Positions 28,701-36,506 are shown, counted from the stretch's first letter. The stretch is DNA of 43,818 nt from Bacteroidaceae bacterium (GCA_017429945.1 JAFRNY010000039.1:1-43818); one strand, 5' to 3'. The notes: generated from the sequence alone by a model not told the origin. Program-made: numbers and translations.

Positions 28701-30024
28701 CGACGGGCAAAACTGGCAGCAGAGCAGTTTCAGCATCGTCAGCTGGCAAAGCGGTCGCGCACCGCTTGGCTACGACACGGGCAACGCCACCAAGGCGGCA
28801 GCCTACGGCACGACGCTCGACTACGGCGGCAATGCTCAGAGCAAGAATCCAACCTACTACTTCCGTCGCAACGTTACGCTCTCTGAAGCACCAACCGATG
28901 ACCTTACTCTCGACTGGGTAGCCGACGACGGCTTCGTCATCTATGTCAACGGCACTGAGGCCGGCCGCTTCCTGATGAACAACACGCCGACTCCTACGTA
29001 TAATAGCTTTGCCGACAGCTATGCCGAAGCCAACCCCGAGTCAGGGCAGATGGCGCTCAGCGCATCGCTCTTCAAGAAAGGCAGCAACACCATCGCCGTG
29101 GAGCTCCACAACAACTCTGCCAGCTCAACAGATGTATATTGGGATGCCGCCCTCTACAACAATCAGGATGCTCCCGAAGTAGAGATCATCTCTACGGCAG
29201 AGACATACGAGGTGCCCGAACAGACGACGAGCCTCAAGCTGATAGCATCATATGAGCGCCTCCCTGAGGATGATGCCCAGGCATGGGACCGCCATCCCGT
29301 GAAGATCAACGAGGTGTCGGCCAGCAACGATATCTACGTCAGCGACCTCTTCAAGAAGAGCGACTGGATCGAGCTCTACAACACCACCGACAGCGACATC
29401 GACCTCGAGGGCTTCTTCATCTCTGATCATCTTGACCAGCCCGAGAAAGCCGTCATCACCGCAGGGGCTAACAACGTCAGCACAATCATCCCGGCCCACG
29501 GCCATAAGATCATTTGGGCAGACAAGAGCCAGGGCATCAGCCAGCTGCACGCCGACTTCAAGCTCAACAATGAGGACAGCAGCCTCGTCGTAATCACAGC
29601 GCCCGACAAGACTTGGGCCGACACGCTCGTCTACTGCCGCCACGACGGCTTCCACACCGTGGGCCTCTATCCCGACGGCAGCTCGCAGCTCTACGTCATG
29701 GAGCGACCCACCATCAGCCAGACCAACGTGCTGACAATGGCCGCCACCACTTGGGACGAACCCGCAATAGAGTCCACCATCTACGATAACATACGTCAGC
29801 AGGCAGCCGCCGACCTCATGCTCGCCTACGATGGACAGAGGCTGACGCTCATAGGCGCCGAGGCCGCGCGCCTCGATGTCTATAGCCTCTCCGGCCAGCT
29901 CGTGAAGACGGCGCGCATGACAGCCGCTTCGCCCGTCGGCGTGGCCGACCTCCCGCGTGGCATCTACGTAGCTCGTGCCGCGACCGATGCTGACGACATC
30001 ACTCTCAAGTTCATCCGACAATGA
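25705..30024 (+). CDS. Secreted CotH-kinase / lamin-tail multidomain surface protein
   Basis: 1439 residues. Domain order read from motifs: signal peptide 1-20; Trp-rich carbohydrate-binding-like region (about 22-188); Ig-like BIG2 domain (about 190-270, SIDADGNITGVGVGKVTITC); lamin-tail domain (about 281-418, IIINEVQQANVDMF, WIEIFNP); chitobiase-C-like domain (about 430-508, LRFTTDGSTPT); CotH domain (about 513-860) with the acidic motif FVLFDLDGAFATG; a beta region with a galactose-binding-like fold (about 960-1120, RAPLGYD, ADDGFVIYVNG); second lamin-tail domain (about 1197-1332, KINEVSASND, WIELYN); and a type IX secretion sorting domain (about 1370-1439, DVYSLSGQLVKTARM, LPRGIYVARA). CotH proteins are atypical kinases of secreted proteins. 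This predicts a surface-attached or released protein; its target is unknown. It overlaps the next gene by 4 bases. Confidence 0.88.
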   Translation: MKRTVLLAIVALAYAALTHAQTWYDVTEDFVANPNFNGNIDGWEDNFWEASQNHGFQSANYRNQSIFISQFAEAWRPNNDWWTGGILGDGSISQQLTGLPAGRFRLEVDAIATDQGYRNDPVSGVLLFINDGTTEAVTSMSTGNGAPEHFSVELSSTQSEVTIGVRTENTTANWLAFDNVKLSWSGNEVKATSLTIPAQATIGYGETIHLDYTLLPANTTFKRVAFESSDPGIASIDADGNITGVGVGKVTITCYTTGGGNNLRATCDLTVERNFATAEQIIINEVQQANVDMFIDPSFNYGGWIEIFNPTNRSASLGGYYLSDDPANLKKARINVLAGALPANGYLTLWLDHYSRWAPTMVNMKLDCDGGAVYLSDPEGQLITSFTYPPAITRTSYARTTDGGSTWQYTDQPTPGASNSTAAYAATRLPAPSPDVDGCLFSYPFVVNVNIPAGATLRFTTDGSTPTLENGTTSADGKFRISETTILRLRFFQAGQLASQVITRSYILNDMDYSLPILSLVSDDANLYGEDYGIFVQGNGNGRPGNGQSVPCNWNMEWDRPANIEYFNDGHDGFNQEVGIESSGGWSRAWYPHSFNIKANKIYEGANRMDYQFFAEKPFLRHKSLKVRNGGNNVNDNGGGRIKDAAIQRVISTSGLYAETQSYQPVHVFHNGVYIGVENLREPNNKNYGLSNYGMETDDEYMDQWKMSPDSGYVQQVGTRDVFDEWYSLAQNAADYSCYERIKEIVDIEQYINYCAIELYLAGTDWPKNNIKSFRAREEGTSNSRFRFVLFDLDGAFATGNSFTWFESTRWWTFDQLYGSEILAQYGNRITKEIEFTTLLLNMWQNEEFKKQFIDQFCIITGSVFEPTRAANIINGIVNAVNPAMALEGRSATSTGSHLTSNLSSSRQSTSVTNMRNYFGLATPMTAKLSSDLPEARLLINGLEVPTAKFNGRLFHPITLTAQAPAGYAFKGWIAEQAPSSATLIAKGTAWKYYDQGSLDGQNWQQSSFSIVSWQSGRAPLGYDTGNATKAAAYGTTLDYGGNAQSKNPTYYFRRNVTLSEAPTDDLTLDWVADDGFVIYVNGTEAGRFLMNNTPTPTYNSFADSYAEANPESGQMALSASLFKKGSNTIAVELHNNSASSTDVYWDAALYNNQDAPEVEIISTAETYEVPEQTTSLKLIASYERLPEDDAQAWDRHPVKINEVSASNDIYVSDLFKKSDWIELYNTTDSDIDLEGFFISDHLDQPEKAVITAGANNVSTIIPAHGHKIIWADKSQGISQLHADFKLNNEDSSLVVITAPDKTWADTLVYCRHDGFHTVGLYPDGSSQLYVMERPTISQTNVLTMAATTWDEPAIESTIYDNIRQQAAADLMLAYDGQRLTLIGAEAARLDVYSLSGQLVKTARMTAASPVGVADLPRGIYVARAATDADDITLKFIRQ

Positions 30025-30617
30025 AAACCATACTCTATCTGCACGGCTTCGCCGGAAGCGGAGCCAGCGGAACGGCCACCTACCTGAGAAACGCCCTCTA
30101 TGAGCAAGGCGTACAGGTCGTGGCGCCAGACATTCCGGTGTCGCCAGTCGAAGCAATGGCCTTCCTTCGCAGGCAGGCCGATGAGCTGCAGCCCGACCTG
30201 ATTGTCGCCACCTCGATGGGAGCTATGTACGCCGAGCAGCTGCGAGGCCACTTGCGCATACTCGTGAATCCCTCATTCTGCATGGCACGATTGCTGACCT
30301 TCGGAGGCATGGGCCGCAAGCCTTTCCGCAACCAGCGGCAGGACGGCGCCAAAGACTTCAAGGTAGATAAAGAACTTATAAGTCAATTTCGCGAAGTGGA
30401 GAAGAATAGCTTCCGTGGCATCACCGACGCCGACCGCGAACTCGTCTATGGCTTGTTCGGCCTGCACGACAAGCGCGTGAATTGCCAGTCCGACTACAAA
30501 AAGGCCTACGGCGCAGCGCATTTCTCCACTTTCGACGGTGAACACTATCTCAATGACACCATAGCCAAGCGCGATGTTCTGCCACTCGTAAGAGCGCTTT
30601 TAGGCATAGAAAGGTGA
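30021..30617 (+). CDS. YqiA/YcfP-type alpha/beta hydrolase
   Basis: 198 residues without a signal peptide. MKTILYLHGFAGSGASGTA is the N-terminal oxyanion strand, LIVATSMGAMYA supplies the nucleophile Ser in the elbow, LVNPSFCMAR follows as in YqiA/YcfP proteins, GLHDK is near the expected acid, and FDGEHYL gives the likely His. The substrate is an unknown ester or thioester. Its ATG overlaps the stop of the CotH gene (ATGA), so the two are probably translationally coupled although one product is exported and the other cytoplasmic. Confidence 0.85.
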   Translation: MKTILYLHGFAGSGASGTATYLRNALYEQGVQVVAPDIPVSPVEAMAFLRRQADELQPDLIVATSMGAMYAEQLRGHLRILVNPSFCMARLLTFGGMGRKPFRNQRQDGAKDFKVDKELISQFREVEKNSFRGITDADRELVYGLFGLHDKRVNCQSDYKKAYGAAHFSTFDGEHYLNDTIAKRDVLPLVRALLGIER

Positions 30618-30678
30618 CCTCGAGCAAAAAAAGAGCGTTAAAAATAATTAAATCCGCTTACGTATAATATAAAAGATG

Positions 30679-30686
30679 TACCTTTG
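30679..30686 (+). promoter_or_regulatory. -7 element of the YjbH-like gene promoter
   Basis: TACCTTTG matches the -7 consensus. It overlaps an in-frame ATG at 30676, which therefore cannot be the natural start of the gene that follows. Confidence 0.6.
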
Positions 30687-30711
30687 CACAGGATATTGTA
30701 GACGTGTAATC

Positions 30712-31947
30712 TTGAAAAAGCTCGGAAAGATAGTTGTGGCAAGGAGAATAAGCGCCGTCATAGCAGCGATGATGCTCGCGCAAGGCATTAGCGCACAGCA
30801 ATATGACCAACGGGAAGACCTCGCCGCACAAATACTGAAAGAGCAAGGATTCGAGGACATACGTCTGCAGATTCGCAACGACACCCTGGTGGCTTCGCTC
30901 GAGGACCATGCCTACAGAGGCACATTCCGCGGAGCGGCCAAGGCAATACAAAGCGTCAACGAGAAGATGCCGGAACTGCGAAGTTTCGAAATCCTCCTCA
31001 CTGATTATCAGATGCCGCAAGTCGTTGTCCATGCCTTCAAGCGTGAAGGACTCTGGGACATCGCCGTAGATCGGGAGATGGAGCATGCGAAAGCCGTAGT
31101 CGCGCACCAGAAGCCTCTGGCAAGCTCTACGGGCAAGATAGACATCACCGTGGTGCCCATGGTGTCGCTCATCAACAACAAGCTCGACCACCTCTTCGAC
31201 TACGCAATCAGAATAGCTCCGGCCATTGCCATAACACCGTGGAAAGGCGGACGGATTACGCTGCAGCCTATAATACCTATATCATACAGGTTGACCAAAG
31301 GCGACACCAAGCACTACGTGCAGATGGGATCTACGAACATTAGTCAGCAGTTCCTAGCCACCAAGCGATGGCAGCTGACAGCCGCAGCAGGATTCTTCCA
31401 CATGGAGCGAATGGGCGTTCAGGCCAATCTCACGTTCCACGCCACCAGGCAACTCGACCTGTCTCTCGAGGCAGGGCAGACAGGAGAGACCTACGTGCAT
31501 AAGGGCGGCATACACTTCGGACGGTGGAAGCAGACAAACATCATGGCCAAAGCCGATTTCTACGAGCCCCACTCCAAGCTGCAAATCGAGCTCCAGGGAG
31601 GGCGGTTCCCCTACGGCGACTGTGGCGGGCGGCTCGACGTTACGCGCCACTTCAGCGAATATGCCATCGGCGTCTATGGCATCCTCACCGGCGGCGAGAA
31701 GAATGCCGGCTTCCATTTCGCAATACCCTTCGGGGGTAAGCGCCAGCGCCGGACAAAGTTCGTGCGACTGCGGCTGCCGGAGTATTACGCCATGGAATAT
31801 TCGATGAGCGCCTTCTTCCGCTACACGCAGGAGAAAATGGGACGCAGCTACGTGACGCAGCCCGACCAGAACCGCGCAGCACACTACTGGGAGCCACGCT
31901 TCATCGAAGAGTACATAGCCAAGATCCTCAACGGGAATTTCAAATAA
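30712..31947 (+). CDS. YjbH-like outer-membrane protein, probable exopolysaccharide role
   Basis: About 411 residues. I start at TTG 30712 because it yields a standard signal peptide (MKKLGKIVVARR then a hydrophobic run to ISA-Q); GTG 30736 is the alternative, and the ATG at 30676 lies in the promoter. After a small alpha/beta segment (about 30-110, FEDIRLQIRNDTLVASLED) come beta-strand-rich repeats such as VHKGGIHFGRWKQ, QGGRFPYGDCGGRLDVTRHF and AGFHFAIPFGGKRQ, which recall the C-terminal part of YjbH (PF06082), an outer-membrane protein linked to exopolysaccharide export in Proteobacteria. It is followed by a very small lipoprotein. The family call is by motif memory. Confidence 0.65.
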   Translation: MKKLGKIVVARRISAVIAAMMLAQGISAQQYDQREDLAAQILKEQGFEDIRLQIRNDTLVASLEDHAYRGTFRGAAKAIQSVNEKMPELRSFEILLTDYQMPQVVVHAFKREGLWDIAVDREMEHAKAVVAHQKPLASSTGKIDITVVPMVSLINNKLDHLFDYAIRIAPAIAITPWKGGRITLQPIIPISYRLTKGDTKHYVQMGSTNISQQFLATKRWQLTAAAGFFHMERMGVQANLTFHATRQLDLSLEAGQTGETYVHKGGIHFGRWKQTNIMAKADFYEPHSKLQIELQGGRFPYGDCGGRLDVTRHFSEYAIGVYGILTGGEKNAGFHFAIPFGGKRQRRTKFVRLRLPEYYAMEYSMSAFFRYTQEKMGRSYVTQPDQNRAAHYWEPRFIEEYIAKILNGNFK

Positions 31948-31993
31948 GATAAACTAAAAACAATATTATTCATCCACTTAAACTTTAAGCAAA

Positions 31994-32122
31994 ATGAAAA
32001 AGTTCCTTTTCTCTCTCACCATGGTCGTCGCTCTCGTCGGCGTATGCATGATGACTTCTTGCAAAGACGATGACGAGCCCGTCGATCCCATTGAGCAGCA
32101 CGACGGCGGTCAGATCAACTAA
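31994..32122 (+). CDS. Small lipoprotein (42 residues)
   Basis: The ATG at 31994 opens MKKFLFSLTMVVALVGVCMM followed by TSCKDDDEP. The lipobox MTSC places the lipidated Cys at residue 23, and the 19-residue mature peptide is acidic (DDDEP, then IEQHDGGQIN). It is 46 bases after the YjbH-like gene and followed by a hairpin, so it is probably the last gene of that unit. Small lipoproteins accompany YjbH-type genes elsewhere (YjbF/YmcC systems), but this one is far shorter. It could also be the leader remnant of a larger lost lipoprotein. Confidence 0.7.
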   Translation: MKKFLFSLTMVVALVGVCMMTSCKDDDEPVDPIEQHDGGQIN

Positions 32123-32148
32123 GAATGACAGTCAATTCTGTTATAGAT

Positions 32149-32177
32149 AAAGGCGGACTCACGCAGAGCCCGCCTTT
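32149..32177 (+). terminator. Hairpin after the small lipoprotein gene
   Basis: aaaggcgg / ccgccttt around a 13-base loop, followed only by a mixed T-containing stretch (gtcgttgct). From 32178 to 32359 I see no gene and no convincing consensus promoter, though the next operon must start here. Confidence 0.55.
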
Positions 32178-32359
32178 GTCGTTGCTATAAGTGAATTGTC
32201 TAAGGAACAAGCGCTCTTGAAGGGCGTATGAGATAGAATCAGGCACTGCGGTTCGTGGCGTAAAGAGGACCGCTGTACAGGCTGTTCGTCATATCAGCTT
32301 TAAGGGATTTATGCTTTTTTAACGTTGAATTTTCTTCTTTTCTGCGTGTTATTGGTGTA

Positions 32360-32887
32360 ATGCAAGACCACGAATACCTCCTGCTCATTCCCCGCCTGCG
32401 CCCGATAGCTCAGAGCATTGGACGACGCTTCTTCGGCAATGTCGAGGACGCAGAAGACGTGGCACAGGACACGATGCTGCGCCTATGGGCCGCGCGCACA
32501 AACATCGACACGACGCAGCCATTGGAAACGTTGGTGACAAGAGTGGCGAAGAATGTGTGCGTGAGCATATGGCGCAAGAGAAAAGCCCTTCACAACAGCG
32601 AACGCCAAGACACTCGGGAACATGCTTGTCAAGAGAGTGGGGGAGTGGCAGCAGCAGGCACATCTGACCCTCAAACGCTACTTGAAGAGCGCGAGGATGC
32701 CGTGTGGCTCGAACACCGACTACGGGCATTGCCCGAATACCTCCGGCGTGTGCTGCGCATGAGGCAGGAAGAAGGCCTCACCGCCCAACAGATAGCCGAC
32801 ATCATCGGCACCGACCCTCGCTCCGTACAAACCCTCATCAGCAAAGCAAGGAAACAACTCATGAACGACCTCAAACGACGCAAGTAA
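32360..32887 (+). CDS. ECF-type sigma-70 factor (first pair)
   Basis: 175 residues. Region 2 includes GRRFFGNVEDAEDVAQDTMLRLW (about 22-44; the DAEDVAQD core is the polymerase-binding helix) and VAKNVCVSIWRKRK. Region 4 (about 115-170) has LPEYLRRVLRMRQEEGLTAQQIADIIGTDPRSVQTLISKARKQL-type helix-turn-helix sequence. The linker between them is longer than usual and polar. It probably directs transcription of an envelope-response regulon. The stop is one base before the start of the membrane anti-sigma gene, so they are coupled. Confidence 0.9.
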   Translation: MQDHEYLLLIPRLRPIAQSIGRRFFGNVEDAEDVAQDTMLRLWAARTNIDTTQPLETLVTRVAKNVCVSIWRKRKALHNSERQDTREHACQESGGVAAAGTSDPQTLLEEREDAVWLEHRLRALPEYLRRVLRMRQEEGLTAQQIADIIGTDPRSVQTLISKARKQLMNDLKRRK

Positions 32888-32888
32888 G

Positions 32889-33761
32889 ATGAAAGATATT
32901 AGTCACATCCCCCCCGCCACGGCAGCGCCCGGCGCTTTCGTCGCCGATACCATTGACCGCTATCTCGACGGCCTCACCACTCCAGCCGAAGAGCAACAGC
33001 TACTCTCCGTCCTTGAAACCCGCGAAGCCCAAGGCACCATCCTCAACGATGACGAGCGTGCGGCCCTCGCCCTGCTGCGCCTCACCTTCCCGGAAGAGGA
33101 CACGGTCGCCCTTCTCACCGAGGATTGCAGCATTGAGTATGAGGAATTGAGTGGCGCAAACAAGCAAGCATCAGCCAGACTCGCTGGCAGCGGTCACCAA
33201 TCCAGAAGCAGAAATGCCCTTGCGCTACGCGGCCATATCCGTCGCATCGCCGCAACGGTAGCAACAGTTGCCGCTGTTCTCGCTCTCGTGCTGATGACTG
33301 TCATAGGAAAGAGAAACCGAGAAGATGTCCTCACCGCACAAACTAGCCAATCCTCATCGAGGACAAACCATGCGCCATCAGCCCTTGACGAAAGGGCAGC
33401 CCCATCCTCCGCCCTCCAAGCCCCATCCCCCGCATACTCTCCCCCAACCGTCCCTGTCAGTGAGGGAACGGTTGCCTTTGAGAATGGAAGAAAACAGCCT
33501 TCAAAACATTCCACTCCCTCCCTCACAGGGAGGGCTGTGGGTGAGTCTGTCGGGACTGTGTCTGCCGAGAACAAACCGATGACACCTTCACTGCCCAAGG
33601 AGGATGCCGTGACGCCTGCTTACGAAGACCCTGATGGCGCCGCCATTCTCGCGACCGAACAGCAACGTATCCTCGAGGTAGAACAGGCAGCCCGCCAACG
33701 CGCCATTGCCGTGACGCAGGAAAACACACTGGCATGCGTCACTGCCGCCTCGCCATCATAA
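32889..33761 (+). CDS. Membrane anti-sigma factor-like protein (first pair)
   Basis: 290 residues. The N-terminal cytoplasmic part (about 1-115) contains FVADTIDRYLDGLTTPAEEQ, which looks like an anti-sigma helix bundle. One transmembrane helix (about 118-138, IAATVATVAAVLALVLMTVI) is followed by a Pro/Ser-rich extracytoplasmic linker and a short helical end (ILATEQQRILEVEQAARQRA). The role is inferred from position after the sigma gene and from the single membrane span. About residues 175-222 are encoded by a palindromic repeat (R1, 33413-33560) also found in two other sensor genes here. The stop falls inside an 8-base tandem repeat. Confidence 0.75.
   Translation: MKDISHIPPATAAPGAFVADTIDRYLDGLTTPAEEQQLLSVLETREAQGTILNDDERAALALLRLTFPEEDTVALLTEDCSIEYEELSGANKQASARLAGSGHQSRSRNALALRGHIRRIAATVATVAAVLALVLMTVIGKRNREDVLTAQTSQSSSRTNHAPSALDERAAPSSALQAPSPAYSPPTVPVSEGTVAFENGRKQPSKHSTPSLTGRAVGESVGTVSAENKPMTPSLPKEDAVTPAYEDPDGAAILATEQQRILEVEQAARQRAIAVTQENTLACVTAASPS
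33413..33560. repeat. Intragenic palindromic repeat R1
   Basis: Inside the first anti-sigma gene lie two hairpins: aaccgtccct / agggaacggtt (33447-33474, one bulge) and ctccct around caca with agggag near 33512-33532. On the opposite strand the second reads ccctccctgtgagggaggga then gtggaatg, closely matching repeat R3 at 43640-43670 (ccctccctgatagggaggga then gcagaatg). The reading frame stays open through it and encodes Pro/Ser/Thr-rich linker. Confidence 0.7.
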
Positions 33762-33804
33762 CCTCGTAACCTCATAACCTCATAACCTCACAACCTCATA
33801 ACCT
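33757..33804. repeat. Six-copy 8-base tandem repeat (cataacct)
   Basis: Six tandem units cataacct, cgtaacct, cataacct, cataacct, cacaacct, cataacct fill the gap between the anti-sigma stop codon, which lies in the first unit, and the next start codon two bases later. A related cataacctcaca occurs at 36400-36411. Confidence 0.9.
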
Positions 33805-33806
33805 TT

Positions 33807-36149
33807 ATGAAACCATTACGCAATCTCCTTCAAGCCACCCTCGTCCTTGCTCTCTGCCTGCCCCTGACAGCCTGGGCACAGCCCACCCATGTGGAGCGCG
33901 CCTACAACGCCCTGCTTCAGGTCTCCCCCGAGGCCCCTTCGATGAAGTGGACCACCCACGTCGATGCACAGACAGGTGCCCGCACCAAGCAAGCCAGCTT
34001 CAGCTTCCGCATCCCTGCGGACAAGCGCTCGCTCATCGATGACTTCTATGCGGCTTTCGAGGCCGACCAACATCTCTGCACTCAGTACGAGCGTGACGAT
34101 GCCCATTCGGCCCATACCTGGCCCGTAGAGATCAATGTGCCGGGCACCACCTTCAAAGCCTCCGTGGATGCCAATACCAATTACCTCCAAGGAGGCTTCA
34201 TCGACCCCAGCACCACGCCCACCTCCTACACCTATTATGTCCTCACGTGGAGAACAGCAGCCGACGGAAAGAGCCTCTTCGGGCGCGCCCATATCTTCAG
34301 CATCGACGCCACCACGCAGCATCCGGCTATCCGACAGCCATCGACGCCATCTTACGGCGAGCTGCTCACGGCCATCAACGCCTTCACTTCAAGTGCCAAG
34401 AACAATGTCTCACGCAGCTTCCACTGGGCACGTGCCGCAGCTACCGGGCAGTGGATCCGGCGCTACAACACCTGGGGCTTCAACTTCCCCCTCGACCGCG
34501 AGGACGAACTCCTCTCGCCCCTCTACCGCGCCTTCGAGGCCGAGCGCACACGCGCCTACCGCTTCCTGAACAAACCCGCAGGACAGACGGCAGAGAACGT
34601 CAGCATCATCGTCGATAACCAGGGGGGCAACCTCGGCCTGGGCAGTCAGACCGACTGGAACATCATCTACGCCTACTTCACCGACGAGGACTTCCCCGAG
34701 AACCGCTACGTCTATGCCCTCTGGTACAAGGCCGACGTGCCGCGACAGCGCATCGTGGGCGAACTCATGGAAATCAACACCGTGCGCCCCAACGGAGGCA
34801 TCATCAGCAACCCCTTCATCCAGCGCTCCGTGCCTGATTATCTCTGGCACATAGGCGAGACAGCACAAGGGGCAACGGACACCTTTGTCGAATATCACAC
34901 ACAATCCTTGGTCAGCCCAACCATAAAGGGAACTCACGGAGAGAATGTGATTCTGAATATCGGGGAAAAGATCAACAGTGCATCCTCGCCGGAACTGAAG
35001 ATGCTTCGTGACGTGCTCTCATCTGCAGAATACGTCACCTATAAGCCGAGTCCGTCATCCTCCGCAACGACCCAGGTGGACTGCGCCAGCGGTCTGCGTG
35101 CCCGAGGAATGGATCTCGACGCACTCCGTGAGGAACTGGACAGCCACGCCCGCGATTTCGGCCTCAATCGTTCGCTCTATAACGAAGCCATGACTGTGTA
35201 TGCCCGGATGTACAATGAGACGAACACCAGCCTCCGCCAGCACTTAGAGGCGCAGACCAACCAGGCCACCCTCGACCGCGAGCAAGATCTGGACAGGCTG
35301 ATGGAGGCAAGAAAGCAGCTATCCAAAGCCGAGTATGACAAGCAGCTATCTGCGCTCAACGACAAGTATGCCACCACACTCCGCCAGCTCTCCACGGAAT
35401 ACAGCCAAGGCCTGCAAGCCTCCAACGCCGACTACGAAGGCCAGCTGCGTCAGCTCGCCGAGGACTATCAGAGCAAGATGAGCTTCTTCGGCGCGGACGG
35501 CACGCCCGACAAGTTCGTCCATCGCATCTTCGACCACCTCATCACCGCCTACCACGCCGACGGCACGCTCCTCGACGTAGCCGTGGCAAAGAAGATGAGC
35601 ACCATGACCACGCTCATGAACGAGTTGGCAGATGCCAAGACGAAAGCTTTCTACCTCAACCGCCTGCAGCTTTTACAGAATATGCGCCGCGGCACCTTGG
35701 CCGATGCCGCCTTGGCCGACGCCGTCGTACAGCTCGGGGGCGAACGCGGCACGCCGGGCATCACCACAGCTAAGCAGTTCCGCCGGCAGTTCAACAAGCA
35801 CTTCAGCGCCACGGCATCAGCCGTCAAACGCTACGGCCGTGGGAAGAATGCCAACATACGCACCGTCAGCTACTACCTCTCGCAGCTCGCCACCTTCTGC
35901 CAGAACTCTGCCAGCCTGGCCGAACGGCCAGCCGAATACATCGACCGGCTCAACAAGCTCCGCACCGACTTCGCCGAGGCCAACACCCGCTACTACACCC
36001 GCCGCTACCATCACGTCGTGGAGGACGTGACGCCCATCCACGCCCTCTTCGACCAAGCCATCGAGGCCTTCAGCCGCCATCTGCCCGATGCCTTGTCGTG
36101 GGATGTGACTCAATCCAAAGCACACATTGAATATGAGATAAAGAAGTAA
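33807..36149 (+). CDS. Large secreted protein with duplicated N-terminal domain and coiled coil
   Basis: 780 residues; I do not recognise a named family. Signal peptide 1-24 (PLTAWA-Q). Residues about 29-168 and 187-320 are diverged copies of one domain: FSFRIPADKRSLIDDFYAAF matches WGFNFPLDREDELLSPLYRAF, and the blocks ending GRAHIFSI and VGELMEIN also correspond. The centre (about 430-560) is a charged helical coiled coil (LREELDSHARDFG, REQDLDRLMEARKQLSKAEY), and the rest is helical with repeated AAL/LAD segments. It is third after the sigma and anti-sigma genes, so it is a likely partner or target of that circuit, perhaps a periplasmic sensor. The start lies two bases after the tandem cataacct repeat. 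Confidence 0.75.
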   Translation: MKPLRNLLQATLVLALCLPLTAWAQPTHVERAYNALLQVSPEAPSMKWTTHVDAQTGARTKQASFSFRIPADKRSLIDDFYAAFEADQHLCTQYERDDAHSAHTWPVEINVPGTTFKASVDANTNYLQGGFIDPSTTPTSYTYYVLTWRTAADGKSLFGRAHIFSIDATTQHPAIRQPSTPSYGELLTAINAFTSSAKNNVSRSFHWARAAATGQWIRRYNTWGFNFPLDREDELLSPLYRAFEAERTRAYRFLNKPAGQTAENVSIIVDNQGGNLGLGSQTDWNIIYAYFTDEDFPENRYVYALWYKADVPRQRIVGELMEINTVRPNGGIISNPFIQRSVPDYLWHIGETAQGATDTFVEYHTQSLVSPTIKGTHGENVILNIGEKINSASSPELKMLRDVLSSAEYVTYKPSPSSSATTQVDCASGLRARGMDLDALREELDSHARDFGLNRSLYNEAMTVYARMYNETNTSLRQHLEAQTNQATLDREQDLDRLMEARKQLSKAEYDKQLSALNDKYATTLRQLSTEYSQGLQASNADYEGQLRQLAEDYQSKMSFFGADGTPDKFVHRIFDHLITAYHADGTLLDVAVAKKMSTMTTLMNELADAKTKAFYLNRLQLLQNMRRGTLADAALADAVVQLGGERGTPGITTAKQFRRQFNKHFSATASAVKRYGRGKNANIRTVSYYLSQLATFCQNSASLAERPAEYIDRLNKLRTDFAEANTRYYTRRYHHVVEDVTPIHALFDQAIEAFSRHLPDALSWDVTQSKAHIEYEIKK

Positions 36150-36218
36150 ACGCTGTTAAGAGAAAAGCCTAGGCAACAAGCCGCCACAGACTGGCGACTT
36201 AGGTAAATTTTCTTCAAC

Positions 36219-36248
36219 CCCCCGCTGCGTCGTGAGATGCGGCGGGGG
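36219..36248. repeat. GC-rich hairpin after the first sigma operon
   Basis: cccccgctgc / gcggcggggg (10 pairs with one wobble, loop gtcgtgagat). No T run follows, so it is not a standard terminator. It shares the pattern CCCGCTnCGTCG-n-GATG...GGCGGG with the hairpin at 42090-42122, which sits at the same place after the second anti-sigma gene. Confidence 0.65.
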
Positions 36249-36290
36249 TCCATATAATTGTAGTTGTGTGAGATTATAATAAATTCCAGC

Positions 36291-36383
36291 TTACATATCC
36301 CACATACTATCGTGCCAGCCGATCACGGGAGGAGTGCTACCGCGCGCTTCTTCTTTCTCTTCCGCGCGCTTCTTCTGATAAGA
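36291..36383 (-). pseudogene. Gene remnant sharing its C terminus with YraN
   Basis: A minus-strand frame with no start codon encodes about 30 residues: QKKRAEEKEEARGSTPP then VIGWHDSMWDM and a stop. Its last 40-odd bases match the end of the YraN gene (38386-38430) at most positions (PPEIRWHDSMWDL there). It is probably the decayed tail of a related gene. A 15-base direct repeat (ccgcgcgcttcttct at 36340 and 36362) lies inside it. The rest of 36150-36606 holds only the hairpin at 36219 and a promoter. Confidence 0.55.
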
Positions 36384-36506
36384 TTATGAGGTCTTAATGT
36401 CATAACCTCACAATTTGCAGTTGCCGGTTGGATTCCCGCTAAGGCTCTAATTGTTAAAAAGGGGGTTATATGCGGGACTTTATGATTGTTTAACACTGAT
36501 TATTTA

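Noticed and set aside
30676-30711. ATG start at 30676 for the YjbH-like gene
   Set aside because: It overlaps the -7 element, and the residues it adds would precede an otherwise complete signal peptide.
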